From Rhodoferax sp. BLA1 (GTDB lineage Bacteria; Pseudomonadota; Gammaproteobacteria; Burkholderiales; Burkholderiaceae_C), in assembly GCF_013416775.1 (NCBI RefSeq), contig NZ_SZVI01000013.1, forward strand, positions 62,001 through 126,000: 64,000 nt of DNA, written 5' to 3'. Below are positions 30,771 through 40,667 of this stretch, one piece after another; position 1 is the first letter of the stretch, and every line of letters starts with the position of its first letter. The position numbers were made by a program, and so were the translations under genes. The notes below the pieces were generated by a model, which had not been told where the DNA came from, did no database searches, and saw only the letters and a program-made list of their open reading frames with translations.

Positions 30771-30821
30771 ACTGCCTCTAGCCCAATGGATAAAAGGGTT
30801 GACAGCTCCTATTTTTATATC
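30771..30821 (-). repeat. Dispersed palindromic repeat, copy F
   Basis: The plus strand reads CTGCCTCTAGCCCAATGG, then ATAAAAGGGTTGACAGCTCC, then TATTTTTATATC. It fills the gap between the LysE stop codon (TAA at 30827-30825) and the carB start (30756), about 15 bases from the carB ATG, so it forms most of the local leader before carB. Confidence 0.7.
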
Positions 30822-30824
30822 AAC

Positions 30825-31505
30825 TTAATTGAGACTGGCGGTCGCCAGCTTGCTACCAAACCAGACAAACAAAGCCCCCACCAGACTCGACAGGCCAGAC
30901 GACAGGCGCTTGCGCTGCCGAAAAGTCTGTGCCAGGCGGGCACCGGCAAAAATCAGCGCCGTCAGGTAAGCGGCGCTGAAACTCATCAGGATGGCGCTCA
31001 AAATCAGGAACGGCACCTCAGGCTGGGCGTATGTGGGGTCGATGAACTGCACAAAAAATGAGAGCAAAAACAAAATCGCCTTCGGGTTGAGCAGGCTGAT
31101 GACCAGCGCCCGACGAAACGGCTGCTGCAGATGGGCTGCGGTGGCCGCCGTGGCAGGCGCAGAGGCTGAGACCGTGGCCTGCACCACGTCCTTGTTTGCC
31201 CGCAACCCTTTGAGCGCACCCCACATCAGGTTCAGCCCGACCCAGAACAGGTAGGCCGCACCAGCGTACTTGACCACCAAAAACAGCGCCGGGTGGGTGC
31301 GCAGCAAACTGGCCGCCCCCAGTGCGGTACAGATCAACAACACCGTGTCACCGACAAACACACCCAAGGCCCCCTGGTAACCGGCACGCACGCCGCGCGC
31401 GGTGGCGACCGACAACACATACAGCGAGTTCGGGCCAGGCAGCAGGATGATGCCAAACGCACCCACCACGTAGGTCCACAGGTCGGTGACGCCGTAGAAA
31501 CTCAC
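30825..31505 (-). CDS. LysE/RhtB-family amino-acid exporter
   Basis: A 226-residue inner-membrane exporter with about six hydrophobic segments. The N-terminal motif [14 protein letters not shown] and the [19 protein letters not shown] motif (here [15 protein letters not shown]) are family signatures; the sequence resembles LeuE. It starts with GTG at 31505 overlapping the carA stop by 4 bases (GTGA), so it is translated with carA. It is inserted between carA and carB. The exported substrate is unknown, a neutral amino acid being likely. Confidence 0.88.
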   Translation of the reverse strand: MSFYGVTDLWTYVVGAFGIILLPGPNSLYVLSVATARGVRAGYQGALGVFVGDTVLLICTALGAASLLRTHPALFLVVKYAGAAYLFWVGLNLMWGALKGLRANKDVVQATVSASAPATAATAAHLQQPFRRALVISLLNPKAILFLLSFFVQFIDPTYAQPEVPFLILSAILMSFSAAYLTALIFAGARLAQTFRQRKRLSSGLSSLVGALFVWFGSKLATASLN

Positions 31506-32689
31506 GCCTGCGCCTCCATTGACGCGATGAAGCGGTCAAACAAGTAACCAATGTCATGCGGACCGGGTGAGGCCTCCGGGTGACCCTGGAAGCAGAACGC
31601 CGGTTTGTCGGTGCGCGCCAGGCCTTGCAAGGTGCCGTCGAACAGACTCACATGGGTGGCACGCAGGTTGGCCGGCAGCGTTTTCTCGTCCACGGCAAAA
31701 CCGTGGTTCTGGCTGGTGATCGAGACACGGCCGCTATCGAGGTCTTTGACCGGGTGGTTGGCGCCATGGTGGCCAAACTTCATCTTGAAGGTTTTTGCAC
31801 CACTGGCCAGCGCCATGATCTGGTGGCCCAGGCAGATACCAAAAGTGGGGATACCAGATTCGATCAGCTCGGCGGCAGCGGTGATCGCGTAGTCACAGGG
31901 TTCCGGGTCACCCGGGCCGTTGCTCAGGAAGATACCGTCAGGCTGGTGTTTAAGCACATCCGCCGCAGAGGTCTGCGCGGGCACCACGGTGACCTTGCAG
32001 CCGCGCTGGGCCAGCATACGCAGGATGTTTTTCTTGACACCAAAGTCATAAGCCACCACATGAAAGCGCGGCTCGGTCAACGTGCCATAACCCGGGGTAT
32101 TGCCCAGGGCCGGGTTAAACAGCTGCCATTCGGTCTCAAGCCAATCGTAAGACGTGGTGCCAGACACCACTTTGGCCAAGTCGGCTCCAGCCATGCTGGG
32201 TGCAGATTTGGCCAGTGCCACGGCTTTCTCGATCACGGCCGGGGTGACCGTTTCACCGGCAGCCAGCGCGAAGATGCAGCCGTTTTGTGCGCCCTGCGTG
32301 CGCAGCTGACGGGTGAGCTGGCGAGTGTCGATGTTGGCAATGGCGACCGTGCCTTCAACCACAAGATACTCACTGAGTGTCTGGGTGGAACGGAAGTTGG
32401 ACGCCAGGAGCGGCAGATCCTTGATGATCAGGCCCGCTGCGTGGACCTTGTTGGCCTCCACATCTTGCGGGTTGACACCATAGTTGCCGATGTGGGGGTA
32501 GGTCAGCGTGACGATTTGCTGGCAGTAGCTCGGGTCAGTCAGGATTTCCTGGTAACCGGTCATGGAGGTGTTGAACACCACCTCGCCTACGGTGGCGCCA
32601 GTGGCACCAATGGCATGACCGACATAGACCGTGCCGTCTGCGAGCGCCAGGATGGCGGGTGGGGTATTTCCCTTGAGAGACAAAAGCAC
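31502..32689 (-). CDS. carA: Carbamoyl-phosphate synthase small subunit
   Basis: A 395-residue glutamine amidotransferase subunit. GTG 32689 is chosen as start because it gives [19 protein letters not shown] and is preceded by GGAGAA at 6-base spacing; ATG 32728 would add 13 residues unlike the family N-terminus. The class I amidotransferase nucleophile is in [12 protein letters not shown] near residue 275, with the histidine and glutamate in GHPEASPG near residue 359. It supplies ammonia to CarB and is coupled to the LysE gene behind it. Confidence 0.94.
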   Translation of the reverse strand: MLLSLKGNTPPAILALADGTVYVGHAIGATGATVGEVVFNTSMTGYQEILTDPSYCQQIVTLTYPHIGNYGVNPQDVEANKVHAAGLIIKDLPLLASNFRSTQTLSEYLVVEGTVAIANIDTRQLTRQLRTQGAQNGCIFALAAGETVTPAVIEKAVALAKSAPSMAGADLAKVVSGTTSYDWLETEWQLFNPALGNTPGYGTLTEPRFHVVAYDFGVKKNILRMLAQRGCKVTVVPAQTSAADVLKHQPDGIFLSNGPGDPEPCDYAITAAAELIESGIPTFGICLGHQIMALASGAKTFKMKFGHHGANHPVKDLDSGRVSITSQNHGFAVDEKTLPANLRATHVSLFDGTLQGLARTDKPAFCFQGHPEASPGPHDIGYLFDRFIASMEAQA

Positions 32690-32798
32690 TGGGTTCTCCG
32701 AAAGTGTTGCGGGTACGCCCATACACACTCAAGAGTGACCTCCTGGCTTGCTTTTGGTAGGGTTGGGGCTTGTGTGTCTGGGAACGTACTTGGGTGCG

Positions 32799-32856
32799 AA
32801 AAAGCCCCCAAGTATAGCCGACAGCTCTTGTCACCCCCCGCCAGGACAGGGGCTTT
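32799..32856 (-). terminator. Terminator or attenuator-like structure upstream of carA
   Basis: AAAGCCCC (32801-32808) pairs with GGGGCTTT (32849-32856), enclosing a second small stem (GACA 32820 with TGTC 32829). On the minus strand the T-run TTTTT follows. A competing hairpin, ACTTGGG (32788-32794) with CCCAAGT (32807-32813), overlaps it. It ends the trmH-like gene and could regulate carA. Confidence 0.6.
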
Positions 32857-32864
32857 ACTAGGGT

Positions 32865-33662
32865 TTACCCGAGCTGGGCGGTAGCACTGGCGTGCAGGCA
32901 AATCGCGGCTGCGGTGGCCACATTCAGAGATTCTTCACCACCGGGCTGGGCAATGCGCACATGCTGGTTGGCACGTGCTTCGAGTTCCGCACAAATCCCC
33001 TGCCCTTCATGTCCCAGCGCCCAGACACAAGGCATGGGCAGCACTCGTTGTTGCAGCAACTGGTGCAGGAAATCACCCCGGTGGGAACTGGTCACCAGCA
33101 GCGGCAGATCGAGCTGATCAAGCGCCGTCAGTTCGGCACTTTCCAACAGGTGCAGACCCCAATGGGCGCCCATGCCAGCACGCAAAACCTTGGGACTCCA
33201 CAAGGCCGCAGTGCCCTTGAGCGCGATGATTTGTTTGAAGCCAAAGGCCGAGGCACTGCGCAGAATCGCGCCCACGTTGCCCGCGTCCTGAACCCGGTCC
33301 AGTACCACCGTGGCCAGCTCCGCTTGTATAGGAGCGGCAGTCGGCAGGTCAAACACAAACCCCATGCGCGCAGGTGACTCCAGCGCACTCAGGCCGTCAT
33401 ACAGCGCATCAGGAATTACTATGTTTTTTGCAGCAGCCTGCCCATATTTCTCTTGGGCTAAAGGCCAAAAAGACTCTGAAAAAATGCCAATCGCCGGGTG
33501 CACACCGCGCAGCAGTGCGGCACGCACCAGGTGGTCCCCTTCAGCCCAGAAACGACCGAACTTGCGGTAATCGGTGCTGCCATGCGCCAGGCGCTTGACT
33601 TCCTTGAGCAAAGGGTTGTCGCGCGAGCTGATCAGCTGCGGATGGGGCGCTGAAGACGTCAT
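32865..33662 (-). CDS. TrmH-family (SPOUT) RNA 2'-O-methyltransferase
   Basis: A 265-residue protein, an N-terminal substrate-binding domain followed by a SPOUT domain with [21 protein letters not shown] and [13 protein letters not shown], the three knotted-fold motifs. It probably methylates a ribose in rRNA or tRNA. The start at ATG 33662 overlaps the rnhB stop by 4 bases. Residues [18 protein letters not shown] (linker between the two domains) are encoded by a copy of the dispersed repeat. Exact RNA target is unknown. Confidence 0.88.
   Translation of the reverse strand: MTSSAPHPQLISSRDNPLLKEVKRLAHGSTDYRKFGRFWAEGDHLVRAALLRGVHPAIGIFSESFWPLAQEKYGQAAAKNIVIPDALYDGLSALESPARMGFVFDLPTAAPIQAELATVVLDRVQDAGNVGAILRSASAFGFKQIIALKGTAALWSPKVLRAGMGAHWGLHLLESAELTALDQLDLPLLVTSSHRGDFLHQLLQQRVLPMPCVWALGHEGQGICAELEARANQHVRIAQPGGEESLNVATAAAICLHASATAQLG
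33417..33473 (+). repeat. Dispersed repeat inside the trmH-like coding sequence
   Basis: The plus strand reads TACTATGTTTTTTGCAGCAG, then CCTGCCCATATTTCTCTTGG, then GCTAAAGGCCAAAAAGAC. On the gene strand it gives TTTTTGGCCTTTAGCCC and continues open, encoding [18 protein letters not shown]. Confidence 0.6.
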
Positions 33663-34336
33663 AACAAGGCATCCATACCAAGAGGCTCGACCCGGCAAGA
33701 GGCAGGACGCTGTGCCACCGGCAGAGCGCTGTGCTCTGCCCTGGCGGCCAGTACCTCACGCACCGGGGCAAAGCTTTTGCGGTGTAAGGGGCAGGCGCCA
33801 TGGGTCTGCAAGGCTGCCAGATGCTGCGCCGTGCCATAACCTTTATGCTGGGCAAAGCCGTAAGCCGGATAGTGAACTTCAACCTCGTCACACCAGCGGT
33901 CACGTGTGACCTTGGCCAGGATCGACGCCGCCGAAATCGCAGCAACCAGAGCGTCACCCTTGACGATGGCTTCACAACGCATCGGCAGCACCGGCAGGCG
34001 GTTGCCATCGACCAACACCAGTTTAGGCGGCAGGCGCAAGCCCAGCACCGCACGGCGCATCGCCAGTAACGTGGCCTGCAGGATGTTGAGCTGGTCGATC
34101 TCCTCCACTGTGGCCTGAGCCACGGCAAAACACAGGGCCTTGGCACGAATCTCATCAAACAGCTGGTCACGTTTGAGCGCGGTGAGCTGTTTGGAATCGG
34201 CCAGCCCGGCAATGGGATGTTGATCATCCAAAATCACGGCGGCAGCCATCACTGGCCCAGCCAGGGGACCCCGACCCGCCTCGTCGACCCCGGCCACCAG
34301 GCCCTGCGCTTCCCACTGCAGAGCAACTTGTTGCAT
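33659..34336 (-). CDS. rnhB: Ribonuclease HII
   Basis: A 225-residue enzyme that removes RNA from RNA-DNA hybrids and single ribonucleotides. The catalytic motif [12 protein letters not shown] lies near residue 18, followed by LADSKQL. The start at ATG 34336 ([21 protein letters not shown]) is preferred; longer in-frame starts overlap lpxB without homology. It lies directly downstream of lpxB, as in many proteobacteria, and overlaps the trmH-like gene by 4 bases. Confidence 0.93.
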   Translation of the reverse strand: MQQVALQWEAQGLVAGVDEAGRGPLAGPVMAAAVILDDQHPIAGLADSKQLTALKRDQLFDEIRAKALCFAVAQATVEEIDQLNILQATLLAMRRAVLGLRLPPKLVLVDGNRLPVLPMRCEAIVKGDALVAAISAASILAKVTRDRWCDEVEVHYPAYGFAQHKGYGTAQHLAALQTHGACPLHRKSFAPVREVLAARAEHSALPVAQRPASCRVEPLGMDALL

Positions 34337-34367
34337 GCTGTCCTGCACAGCGCGGCGCGGTCTGGGT

Positions 34368-35510
34368 TTAGAGGATGCTGGCAATGGCATGGGCGGCAAG
34401 GGTCGGGGTGTCGCGCTGCAACTCGGCGTGCAGCGCGCTAAAGCGGTTTTCAAGGCGCTGGATTGTCGCAGGCGCATGGGCTACGGCGTCGAGCCAGGTC
34501 AAGACTTCTTTGGCCAGGGCCTGCGGTGTGGCAGCGTCCTGGAGCAACTCGGGCACCACAAACTCGCGGCACAGGATGTTGGGCAGGCCAACCCAGGGTT
34601 GCAGCTGCTTGCGCCGCATGATCTGCCAGGACAGCGCACCCATGCGGTAAGCAATCACCATCGGGCGTTTGAACAAAGCCGCCTCCAGCGTGGCGGTGCC
34701 GCTGGCGATCAGGGTGACATCACAGGCGGCCAACACCGCGTGGGACTGCCCGCGCACGACTTTCAAGGCCTCGCCCAAACCGCTAGCCGTAGCGGCGGCA
34801 TCGATACGTTGTTGCAATTCGGGTATCGCGGGCACTACAAATTGTGTAGTTGGTTGCGCTTTTTTGATAAGGGCTGCAGCCTGAAAGAACACATCCACCA
34901 GATGGCGCACCTCGGACTCACGGCTGCCCGGTAGGATCGCCACCACCCTGCCCTCGGCGCCCAGACCCAGTTTGGCGCGGGCTTGCGCCCGGTCTGGCTG
35001 CATCGGGATCACCTGGGTCAGCGGGTGGCCGACATAGGTGGCGGCGATACCGTGGCTGGCCAGCAGTTCAGGCTCGAAGGGAAAAATGCACAAGACGTGG
35101 TCGACGCTGCGTTTGATTTTTTCCAGCCGCTCAGGCCGCCAGGCCCAGACCGAGGGGCAGACAAAATGCACGGTCTTGATGCCCTGTGCGCGCAAGTCTG
35201 CTTCCAGGTCCAGATTGAAGTCAGGCGCATCCACACCAATGAACACATCGGGCGGGCTGGCCAGCAGGCGCTGTTTGAGTTGTTTGCGGATGCCAACGAT
35301 CTCGCGGTAACGGCGCAACACCTCCCAGCCAAAACCATGTACGGACAGTTTGTCGTGTGGCCACCAGGCCTCAAACCCGCGCTGCGCCATCTGCGGGCCA
35401 CCAATGCCCATGCTGTGTAAATCGGGCCAACGCGCGCGCAGGCCGTCCAGCAACAAACCCGCCAGCAGGTCGCCAGAGGTTTCACCCGCCACCAGCGCCG
35501 CGTTGTTCAT
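34368..35510 (-). CDS. lpxB: Lipid-A-disaccharide synthase
   Basis: A 380-residue inner-membrane-associated glycosyltransferase (GT19) that joins UDP-diacylglucosamine and lipid X into the lipid A disaccharide. It has [10 protein letters not shown] near the N-terminus, [12 protein letters not shown] near residue 89 and the C-terminal [16 protein letters not shown] nucleotide-binding region. ATG 35510 is chosen because it matches the family; ATG 35537 overlaps lpxA. The segment [20 protein letters not shown] is encoded by a degenerate dispersed repeat. Confidence 0.94.
   Translation of the reverse strand: MNNAALVAGETSGDLLAGLLLDGLRARWPDLHSMGIGGPQMAQRGFEAWWPHDKLSVHGFGWEVLRRYREIVGIRKQLKQRLLASPPDVFIGVDAPDFNLDLEADLRAQGIKTVHFVCPSVWAWRPERLEKIKRSVDHVLCIFPFEPELLASHGIAATYVGHPLTQVIPMQPDRAQARAKLGLGAEGRVVAILPGSRESEVRHLVDVFFQAAALIKKAQPTTQFVVPAIPELQQRIDAAATASGLGEALKVVRGQSHAVLAACDVTLIASGTATLEAALFKRPMVIAYRMGALSWQIMRRKQLQPWVGLPNILCREFVVPELLQDAATPQALAKEVLTWLDAVAHAPATIQRLENRFSALHAELQRDTPTLAAHAIASIL
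34834..34886 (+). repeat. Dispersed repeat inside lpxB
   Basis: The plus strand reads TACAAATTGTGTAGTTGGTT, then GCGCTTTTTTGATAAGGG, then CTGCAGCCTGAAA. It shares CAGGCTG(T/C)AGCCCTTAT with copy B. Translated in the gene direction it stays open, giving [18 protein letters not shown]. The protein has normal family length here, so coding sequence was probably replaced or converted in place, or the match is partly chance. Confidence 0.45.
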
Positions 35511-35526
35511 GAACGGAGCTACCTGG

Positions 35527-36321
35527 TTAGCGCACAATGCCGCGCTGGGGTGATGATTGCTTCAAAAATGACAGCATCATCTCCACGTCTGACAAGGCCT
35601 CTGGGTGGTTTTCACTTAAACCGGCGATGCGCTCCATGGCCACCTGCAAGGTCAGGTCGTCACGGTACAGCGCCTTGTGCATGGCTTTAACGGCCGAGAT
35701 GCGGTCTGGCGAGAAACCACGGCGGCGCAAGCCTTCAAAGTTCATCGAACGCGCCGCAGCGGGTTGGCCCTGGCACATCACAAACGGTGGCAGGTCGGCA
35801 AACAGCAGGGTGCACATCGCGGTCATGCTGTGGGCGCCAATGCGCACAAACTGGTGCACCACGGTAAAACCACCAAAAATAGCCCAGTCACCGACATGCA
35901 CATGGCCAGCCAGCTGGGTGTTGTTGGCAAAAATGGTGTTGTTGCCCACTTGGCAATCATGGGCCAGGTGCACATAGGCCATCAGCCAGTTGTCGTCACC
36001 CACACGGGTCACACCCACATCACCGGGCGAGCCAATGTTGAAGGTGCAGAACTCGCGGATGGTGTTGCGGTCACCAATGACCAGCTCACAGGGCTCATTG
36101 GCGTACTTTTTGTCCTGCGGGATGGCACCGAGCGACGCAAATTGGAAGATACGGTTGTCACGACCGATGGTGGTGTGGCCCTCGATCACCACATGCGGGC
36201 CAACCGTGGTGCCCGCAGCAATCTTGACGTGGGGTCCAATAACGCTGTAGGGCCCGACGCTGACCGAGCTGTCCAGCTCGGCCGCCGGGTCCACGATGGC
36301 GGTGGCGTGGATGGTGGTCAT
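35527..36321 (-). CDS. lpxA: UDP-N-acetylglucosamine acyltransferase
   Basis: A 264-residue left-handed beta-helix enzyme that catalyses the first step of lipid A synthesis. Hexapeptide repeats occupy residues 1-185 ([21 protein letters not shown]). The catalytic histidine is in [10 protein letters not shown] near residue 122, and the C-terminal helices follow FEGLRRRGF. It lies between fabZ and lpxB, with the fabZ stop 10 bases upstream of the lpxA start. Confidence 0.95.
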   Translation of the reverse strand: MTTIHATAIVDPAAELDSSVSVGPYSVIGPHVKIAAGTTVGPHVVIEGHTTIGRDNRIFQFASLGAIPQDKKYANEPCELVIGDRNTIREFCTFNIGSPGDVGVTRVGDDNWLMAYVHLAHDCQVGNNTIFANNTQLAGHVHVGDWAIFGGFTVVHQFVRIGAHSMTAMCTLLFADLPPFVMCQGQPAAARSMNFEGLRRRGFSPDRISAVKAMHKALYRDDLTLQVAMERIAGLSENHPEALSDVEMMLSFLKQSSPQRGIVR

Positions 36322-36331
36322 GGTGTTGTCT

Positions 36332-36769
36332 TCAGCTCACTTTGCGCATGGCACAGGTCAACTCGGCTTCAACCGCCAAATTGCCATCCACTTCAGCACG
36401 GGCTTTGAATTTGAAAATGCCGGCTTTCATACGCAGCAGTTCCACCGACAGGATCAGCTGGTCACCCGGCTCCACCGGCTGTTTAAAACGTGCACCGTCG
36501 ATGCCGGCGAAGTAATAGACCATGTCGTCAGTGGGCGAGGTGTCCAGCGCATCAAAGGCCAGCAAAGCGGCGGCCTGCGCCAGGGCTTCGAGCATCAGCA
36601 CACCCGGCATCACCGGACGGTGGGGGAAATGGCCTTCAAAAAAGGGTTCGTTGATGGTGACATTTTTCAGGGCCTTGATGGTTTTGCCCTTGTCGATCTC
36701 AAGCACGCGGTCCACCAGCAAAAACGGGTATCGGTGGGGCAACTGTTTGAGAATTTGATAGATATCCAT
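36332..36769 (-). CDS. fabZ: 3-hydroxyacyl-[acyl-carrier-protein] dehydratase FabZ
   Basis: A 145-residue hot-dog-fold dehydratase of fatty acid elongation. The catalytic motif [20 protein letters not shown] (about residues 47-66) contains the active-site histidine and glutamate. The start at ATG 36769 ([20 protein letters not shown]) is the normal N-terminus; longer in-frame versions overlap lpxD. Its location in the lpxD-fabZ-lpxA-lpxB cluster balances fatty acid and lipid A synthesis. Confidence 0.96.
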   Translation of the reverse strand: MDIYQILKQLPHRYPFLLVDRVLEIDKGKTIKALKNVTINEPFFEGHFPHRPVMPGVLMLEALAQAAALLAFDALDTSPTDDMVYYFAGIDGARFKQPVEPGDQLILSVELLRMKAGIFKFKARAEVDGNLAVEAELTCAMRKVS

Positions 36770-36785
36770 GAATCTGACCTTGTTT

Positions 36786-37784
36786 TTAATTGGAAGAAGG
36801 ATTGGGAGCCAGCAGCTTGACCTGGGCTTCCAGCGCACGAATGCGCTCGCGCAAACTGGCCAACTGCTTGACAGACGCCGCGTTTTTTTCCCACGCGGCA
36901 TTGTCGTCAATGGGGAACATGCCCGTGTAATGACCAGGCTTGAGAATCGAGCGGGTGGCCACCGAGGCCGCCGAGATGTTGACCCCATCAGCCAGCGTCA
37001 GATGTCCAAGCACCACCGCGCCACCACCCACAGTGCAATGCGCACCAATGTGGGCACTGCCTGCCACACCGGCACAACCTGCCATGGCAGTGTGTTGACC
37101 AACAAACACGTTGTGGCCAATCTGGACTAGGTTGTCAAGCTTAACGCCGTCTTCAATCACCGTATCCGCAAGCGCACCGCGGTCAATGCAGGTGTTGGCA
37201 CCAATTTCAACATCGTTGCCAATGCGCACGTTGCCGAGTTGTTCAATCTTGACCCAGGTCCCGTTGTCAGGCGCAAAACCAAAACCATCGGCACCAATCA
37301 CCACACCAGGGTGCAACAGGCAGCGCTCACCAATGCTGCAGTTCTCGCTGATGGTCACACGTGACTTCAAGACGGTATCTGCACCGATGCTGGCACCGGC
37401 CTCCACCACACACAAGGCGCCAATCCGCGCACTCGGGTGAACAGTGGCCTCAGGATCGATCACGGCAGACGGGTGGATCAAAGGGGCTTCCCGGCGCGGC
37501 AGGCTGACCTTCCAGAGTTGGGTGGCACGGGCGAAATACAGATACGGGTTGTCGGTCACGATGCAGTCACCCCGTGCCTGCGCCAGGGTCTGCATCTGCG
37601 GACCCACAATGACACACCCTGCCTTGGAGACAGCGAGTTGTTGCTGGTATTTGGGATGACTGAGAAAACTCAGCTGCGCTGGCTGCGCTGTTTCCAGCGG
37701 CGCCAGGCCTTCGATCAAGCGATCAGCATCTCCGAACAACACACCACCCAGTGCCTCAACGAGGGTTTCCGCACGCAAAGCCAC
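36786..37784 (-). CDS. lpxD: UDP-3-O-(3-hydroxyacyl)glucosamine N-acyltransferase
   Basis: A 332-residue lipid A enzyme adding the second acyl chain. It has an N-terminal uridine-binding domain ([13 protein letters not shown] near residue 38), a left-handed beta-helix with hexapeptide repeats (residues about 100-290, including [13 protein letters not shown] with the catalytic histidine region in IGHNVFVG) and a C-terminal coiled helix ([18 protein letters not shown]). It lies 22 bases downstream of the skp/ompH gene. Confidence 0.95.
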   Translation of the reverse strand: MALRAETLVEALGGVLFGDADRLIEGLAPLETAQPAQLSFLSHPKYQQQLAVSKAGCVIVGPQMQTLAQARGDCIVTDNPYLYFARATQLWKVSLPRREAPLIHPSAVIDPEATVHPSARIGALCVVEAGASIGADTVLKSRVTISENCSIGERCLLHPGVVIGADGFGFAPDNGTWVKIEQLGNVRIGNDVEIGANTCIDRGALADTVIEDGVKLDNLVQIGHNVFVGQHTAMAGCAGVAGSAHIGAHCTVGGGAVVLGHLTLADGVNISAASVATRSILKPGHYTGMFPIDDNAAWEKNAASVKQLASLRERIRALEAQVKLLAPNPSSN

Positions 37785-37806
37785 CTGCGGCCAACCTTTC
37801 GCTCGG

Positions 37807-38322
37807 TTACTTGGCAGGTGTGGCGGCGTTGAGCGCCTTGATGACCTTATCGGTCATGTCGATCTTGGGGTTCACGTAAACCGCGTCCTGAAAAATGATG
37901 TCGTATTTTTCAGCGGCGGCGATGTCCTTGATGGCCTTGTTGGCGCGCGCAATCACCTGTTGCAATTCTTCATTCTTGCGGGCGTTCAGGTCTTCCTGGA
38001 ACTCACGGCGTTTCCGCTGGAAGTCCCGGTCTTGCTCAAGCAGTTGCTTCTGGCGGGTGACACGCTGCACCTCTGGCAAGGTGGGGGCCTCACGCTCAAA
38101 CGTGTCAGCAGAGGTCTTGATGCTTGCACCCAGCGCCGTTAGCTCTTTCTCGCGCTTGGAAAATTCCTGTTCCAGCTTGGTTTGGGCCGCTTTGGCGGTG
38201 GCCGCTTCTTTGAGCACCCGATCGGTACTGACAAAACCAATTTTGACTTCCTCGGCCTGCGCCGAAGCCAAACACAAACCACCCACCAGCACCAAGGCCA
38301 GCTGACGTACATATTGATTCAT
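37807..38322 (-). CDS. skp: OmpH/Skp-family periplasmic chaperone
   Basis: A 171-residue periplasmic chaperone for outer-membrane proteins. The signal peptide is [20 protein letters not shown] with cleavage after AQA near residue 23. The mature protein has the trimerisation core and long helical arms rich in charged residues ([19 protein letters not shown]). Its ATG overlaps the bamA stop by 1 base (TAATG), so the two are coupled. Confidence 0.92.
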   Translation of the reverse strand: MNQYVRQLALVLVGGLCLASAQAEEVKIGFVSTDRVLKEAATAKAAQTKLEQEFSKREKELTALGASIKTSADTFEREAPTLPEVQRVTRQKQLLEQDRDFQRKRREFQEDLNARKNEELQQVIARANKAIKDIAAAEKYDIIFQDAVYVNPKIDMTDKVIKALNAATPAK

Positions 38323-40622
38323 TAGAAACTCGTTCCGATTTGAAATTGCATACTCTGGATTTTATCGCCATCGTACTTCTTCAAAGGTTTGGCAAAGGCC
38401 AGACGCAAGGGACCCACTGGCGAAATCCAGCTGATACCCACACCCGTCGAGGCACGCAGCGCGCTGGCGTTTTCGTTGATCGCCAGACCACCGTTGTTGC
38501 CACTGACCATACCGGCATCAACAAAACCATACATCCGCAGAGAACGGTCATTGCCAGCACCCGGGAACGGTGTCAGCAACTCCAGGTTGACATTTACTTT
38601 GCGGTTGCCACCGATGTGGGTGTCACTGATATCCTTTGGCCCCAGGGTACCGGACTCGAAACCCCGCACCGAGCCCAAACCACCACCATAGAAGTTCTTG
38701 AACACCGGGTAAGAGCGCTCACCCATCACTTTGCCCACACCCACTTCGACGTTGAATGCTGCGGTGTACTGCTTGCTCAACGGAAGATACTGCTGGAACT
38801 GGTAGGTGGTGCGCAGGTAACGGGCATCGCCGGCAAACGACCACTCGGCATTGGCTTTCTGGTAACGGCCTTTGGTGGGTGCCAAGGCACTGTCGCGGCT
38901 GTCACGGGCCCAGCCCATGGTGAACGGGATGGCCGAACTGGAATACCCATATTCATCACCATAGGCTTTGTAAGAGGTGGGCAACAGCGTGCCAGGCTTG
39001 ATGGTCGTACTCTCGATCCCGGCACCAAAGTACACCGTGTCAATCTCGGTAAAAGGCACCCCAAAACGAATGGCCGCCCCAGAGGACACCAGCTTGTAGT
39101 AGTCCTCGTCCTCATAGGGGCTGGAGACTCTACGATACACGTCCAGGGTTCTGGAAACACCGTCATCCGTGAAATACGGGTCGGTGGTACTGATCACCAA
39201 GGATTGATTGCTATCGCTGGTGTTGATCTTGATGCCCAGTGAGTTACCGGAGCCAAACGCATTTTCCTGCGACAACCCGAAGGACAAGCCCAAGCCGTCA
39301 CCGCTGGAAAAACCAGCGCCCAAACTCAGACTGCCCGTGGGTTTTTCGACCACGTTGAGCGTCAGGTCCACCTGGTCTGGTGCCCCAGCCACTTCCTGGG
39401 TTTCGACCGCCACATCCGAAAAATAGCCCAAACGGTCGACCCGATCACGAGACAAACGGATCTTGTCACCGTTGTACCAGGAGGCCTCCAGCTGACGGAA
39501 TTCGCGCCGGACCACCACATCGCGGGTACGGGTGTTGCCAGCCACATTGATGTTGCGCACATAGGCGCGTCGCGACGGATTGGCCTGCAGGGTCAAGGTC
39601 ACCAGGTTGTTGGCCCGGTCAATCTCAGGCACGGCATCCACCCGGGCAAAGGCGTAGCCAAAGTTACCAAAATAGTCGGTGAAGGCCTTACTGGTTGTGG
39701 CGACTTCATCGGCGTTATAGGCCTGGCCGGGGCGAATCGACACCAGAGACTTGAACTCGTCGTCTTTGCCAAGGTAATTGCCAGCCAGCTTGACACCACT
39801 GACCACAAAACGTTCACCTTCGGTGATGTTGATGGTGATGCCGATGTCGGTCTTGTTGGGATCAATCGCCACCTGTGTCGAGTCGACCTTGAACTCCAAA
39901 TAACCGCGCGCCAGGTAATAAGAACGTAGCGTCTCAATGTCAGCATTCAACTTGGCGCGCGAGTAGCGATTGGACTTGGTGTACCAGCTCATCCAGCCAC
40001 CGGTGTCCAGGTCAAACAGGTCGCGCAAGGTGGATTCACTGAACACCTTGTTGCCCACAATGTGAATCTCGCTGATCTTGGCGGGCTCACCTTCGCTCAC
40101 GGTGAAGGTCAGGTTGACCCGGTTGCGTTCAATCGGTGTCACCGTGGTCACCACCTGAGCCGCGTACAGACTGCGGTTGATGTACTGGCGTTTGAGTTCC
40201 TGCTCAGCGCGATCAAGTTGTGCCTTGTCGAAGGGTCGGCCGTCGGCCAAGCCCACATCACGCAGCGACTTGATCAGCACTTCCTTGTCAAATTCCTTGG
40301 TACCAACAAATTCCACGTTGGCCACGGTGGGACGCTCTTCGACCACCACCACCAGCACATCACCATTGATGTCAATACGCACATCCTTGAACAAGCCCAA
40401 GGCAAACAGAGCACGAATCGCCGCAGAGCCCTTGTCATCGTTATAAGTGTCGCCGACTTGCACTGGCATGGACACAAACACGGTGCCCGGCTCAACACGC
40501 TGCAAACCTTCAATACGGATGTCACGGACAGTGAAGGGGTCAACGGCCCAAGCCGAGGGAGCGGCCAATACCAAAGCGGCCACCGCAGCGAGTGCGTTCA
40601 GGCGAAAACGATTGAGTTGCAT
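38322..40622 (-). CDS. bamA: Outer membrane protein assembly factor BamA
   Basis: A 766-residue outer-membrane protein. The start at ATG 40622 opens a signal peptide (MQLNRFRLNALAAVAALVL, cleavage near residue 26 after AWA); longer in-frame extension would disrupt it. Five POTRA domains occupy roughly residues 27-420 and the 16-stranded barrel follows, ending in a C-terminal phenylalanine (MQFQIGTSF), the signature of BAM substrates. The conserved loop RGF motif appears as VRGFESGTLGP. It inserts other barrel proteins into the outer membrane. Confidence 0.96.
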   Translation of the reverse strand: MQLNRFRLNALAAVAALVLAAPSAWAVDPFTVRDIRIEGLQRVEPGTVFVSMPVQVGDTYNDDKGSAAIRALFALGLFKDVRIDINGDVLVVVVEERPTVANVEFVGTKEFDKEVLIKSLRDVGLADGRPFDKAQLDRAEQELKRQYINRSLYAAQVVTTVTPIERNRVNLTFTVSEGEPAKISEIHIVGNKVFSESTLRDLFDLDTGGWMSWYTKSNRYSRAKLNADIETLRSYYLARGYLEFKVDSTQVAIDPNKTDIGITINITEGERFVVSGVKLAGNYLGKDDEFKSLVSIRPGQAYNADEVATTSKAFTDYFGNFGYAFARVDAVPEIDRANNLVTLTLQANPSRRAYVRNINVAGNTRTRDVVVRREFRQLEASWYNGDKIRLSRDRVDRLGYFSDVAVETQEVAGAPDQVDLTLNVVEKPTGSLSLGAGFSSGDGLGLSFGLSQENAFGSGNSLGIKINTSDSNQSLVISTTDPYFTDDGVSRTLDVYRRVSSPYEDEDYYKLVSSGAAIRFGVPFTEIDTVYFGAGIESTTIKPGTLLPTSYKAYGDEYGYSSSAIPFTMGWARDSRDSALAPTKGRYQKANAEWSFAGDARYLRTTYQFQQYLPLSKQYTAAFNVEVGVGKVMGERSYPVFKNFYGGGLGSVRGFESGTLGPKDISDTHIGGNRKVNVNLELLTPFPGAGNDRSLRMYGFVDAGMVSGNNGGLAINENASALRASTGVGISWISPVGPLRLAFAKPLKKYDGDKIQSMQFQIGTSF

Positions 40623-40667
40623 GGTGAAAATGAAGAAATGTAGGTTGTGCCAACAGCACAACAAAAG

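Noticed and set aside
28801..30828. A 675-codon open frame opposite carB
   Set aside because: It is antisense to a long, fully recognisable carB. High GC and biased third positions commonly leave such mirror frames, and its translation has no recognisable domain.
31580..32884. A 434-codon open frame opposite carA
   Set aside because: It is antisense to carA and its leader, has no recognised motifs and no ribosome binding site.
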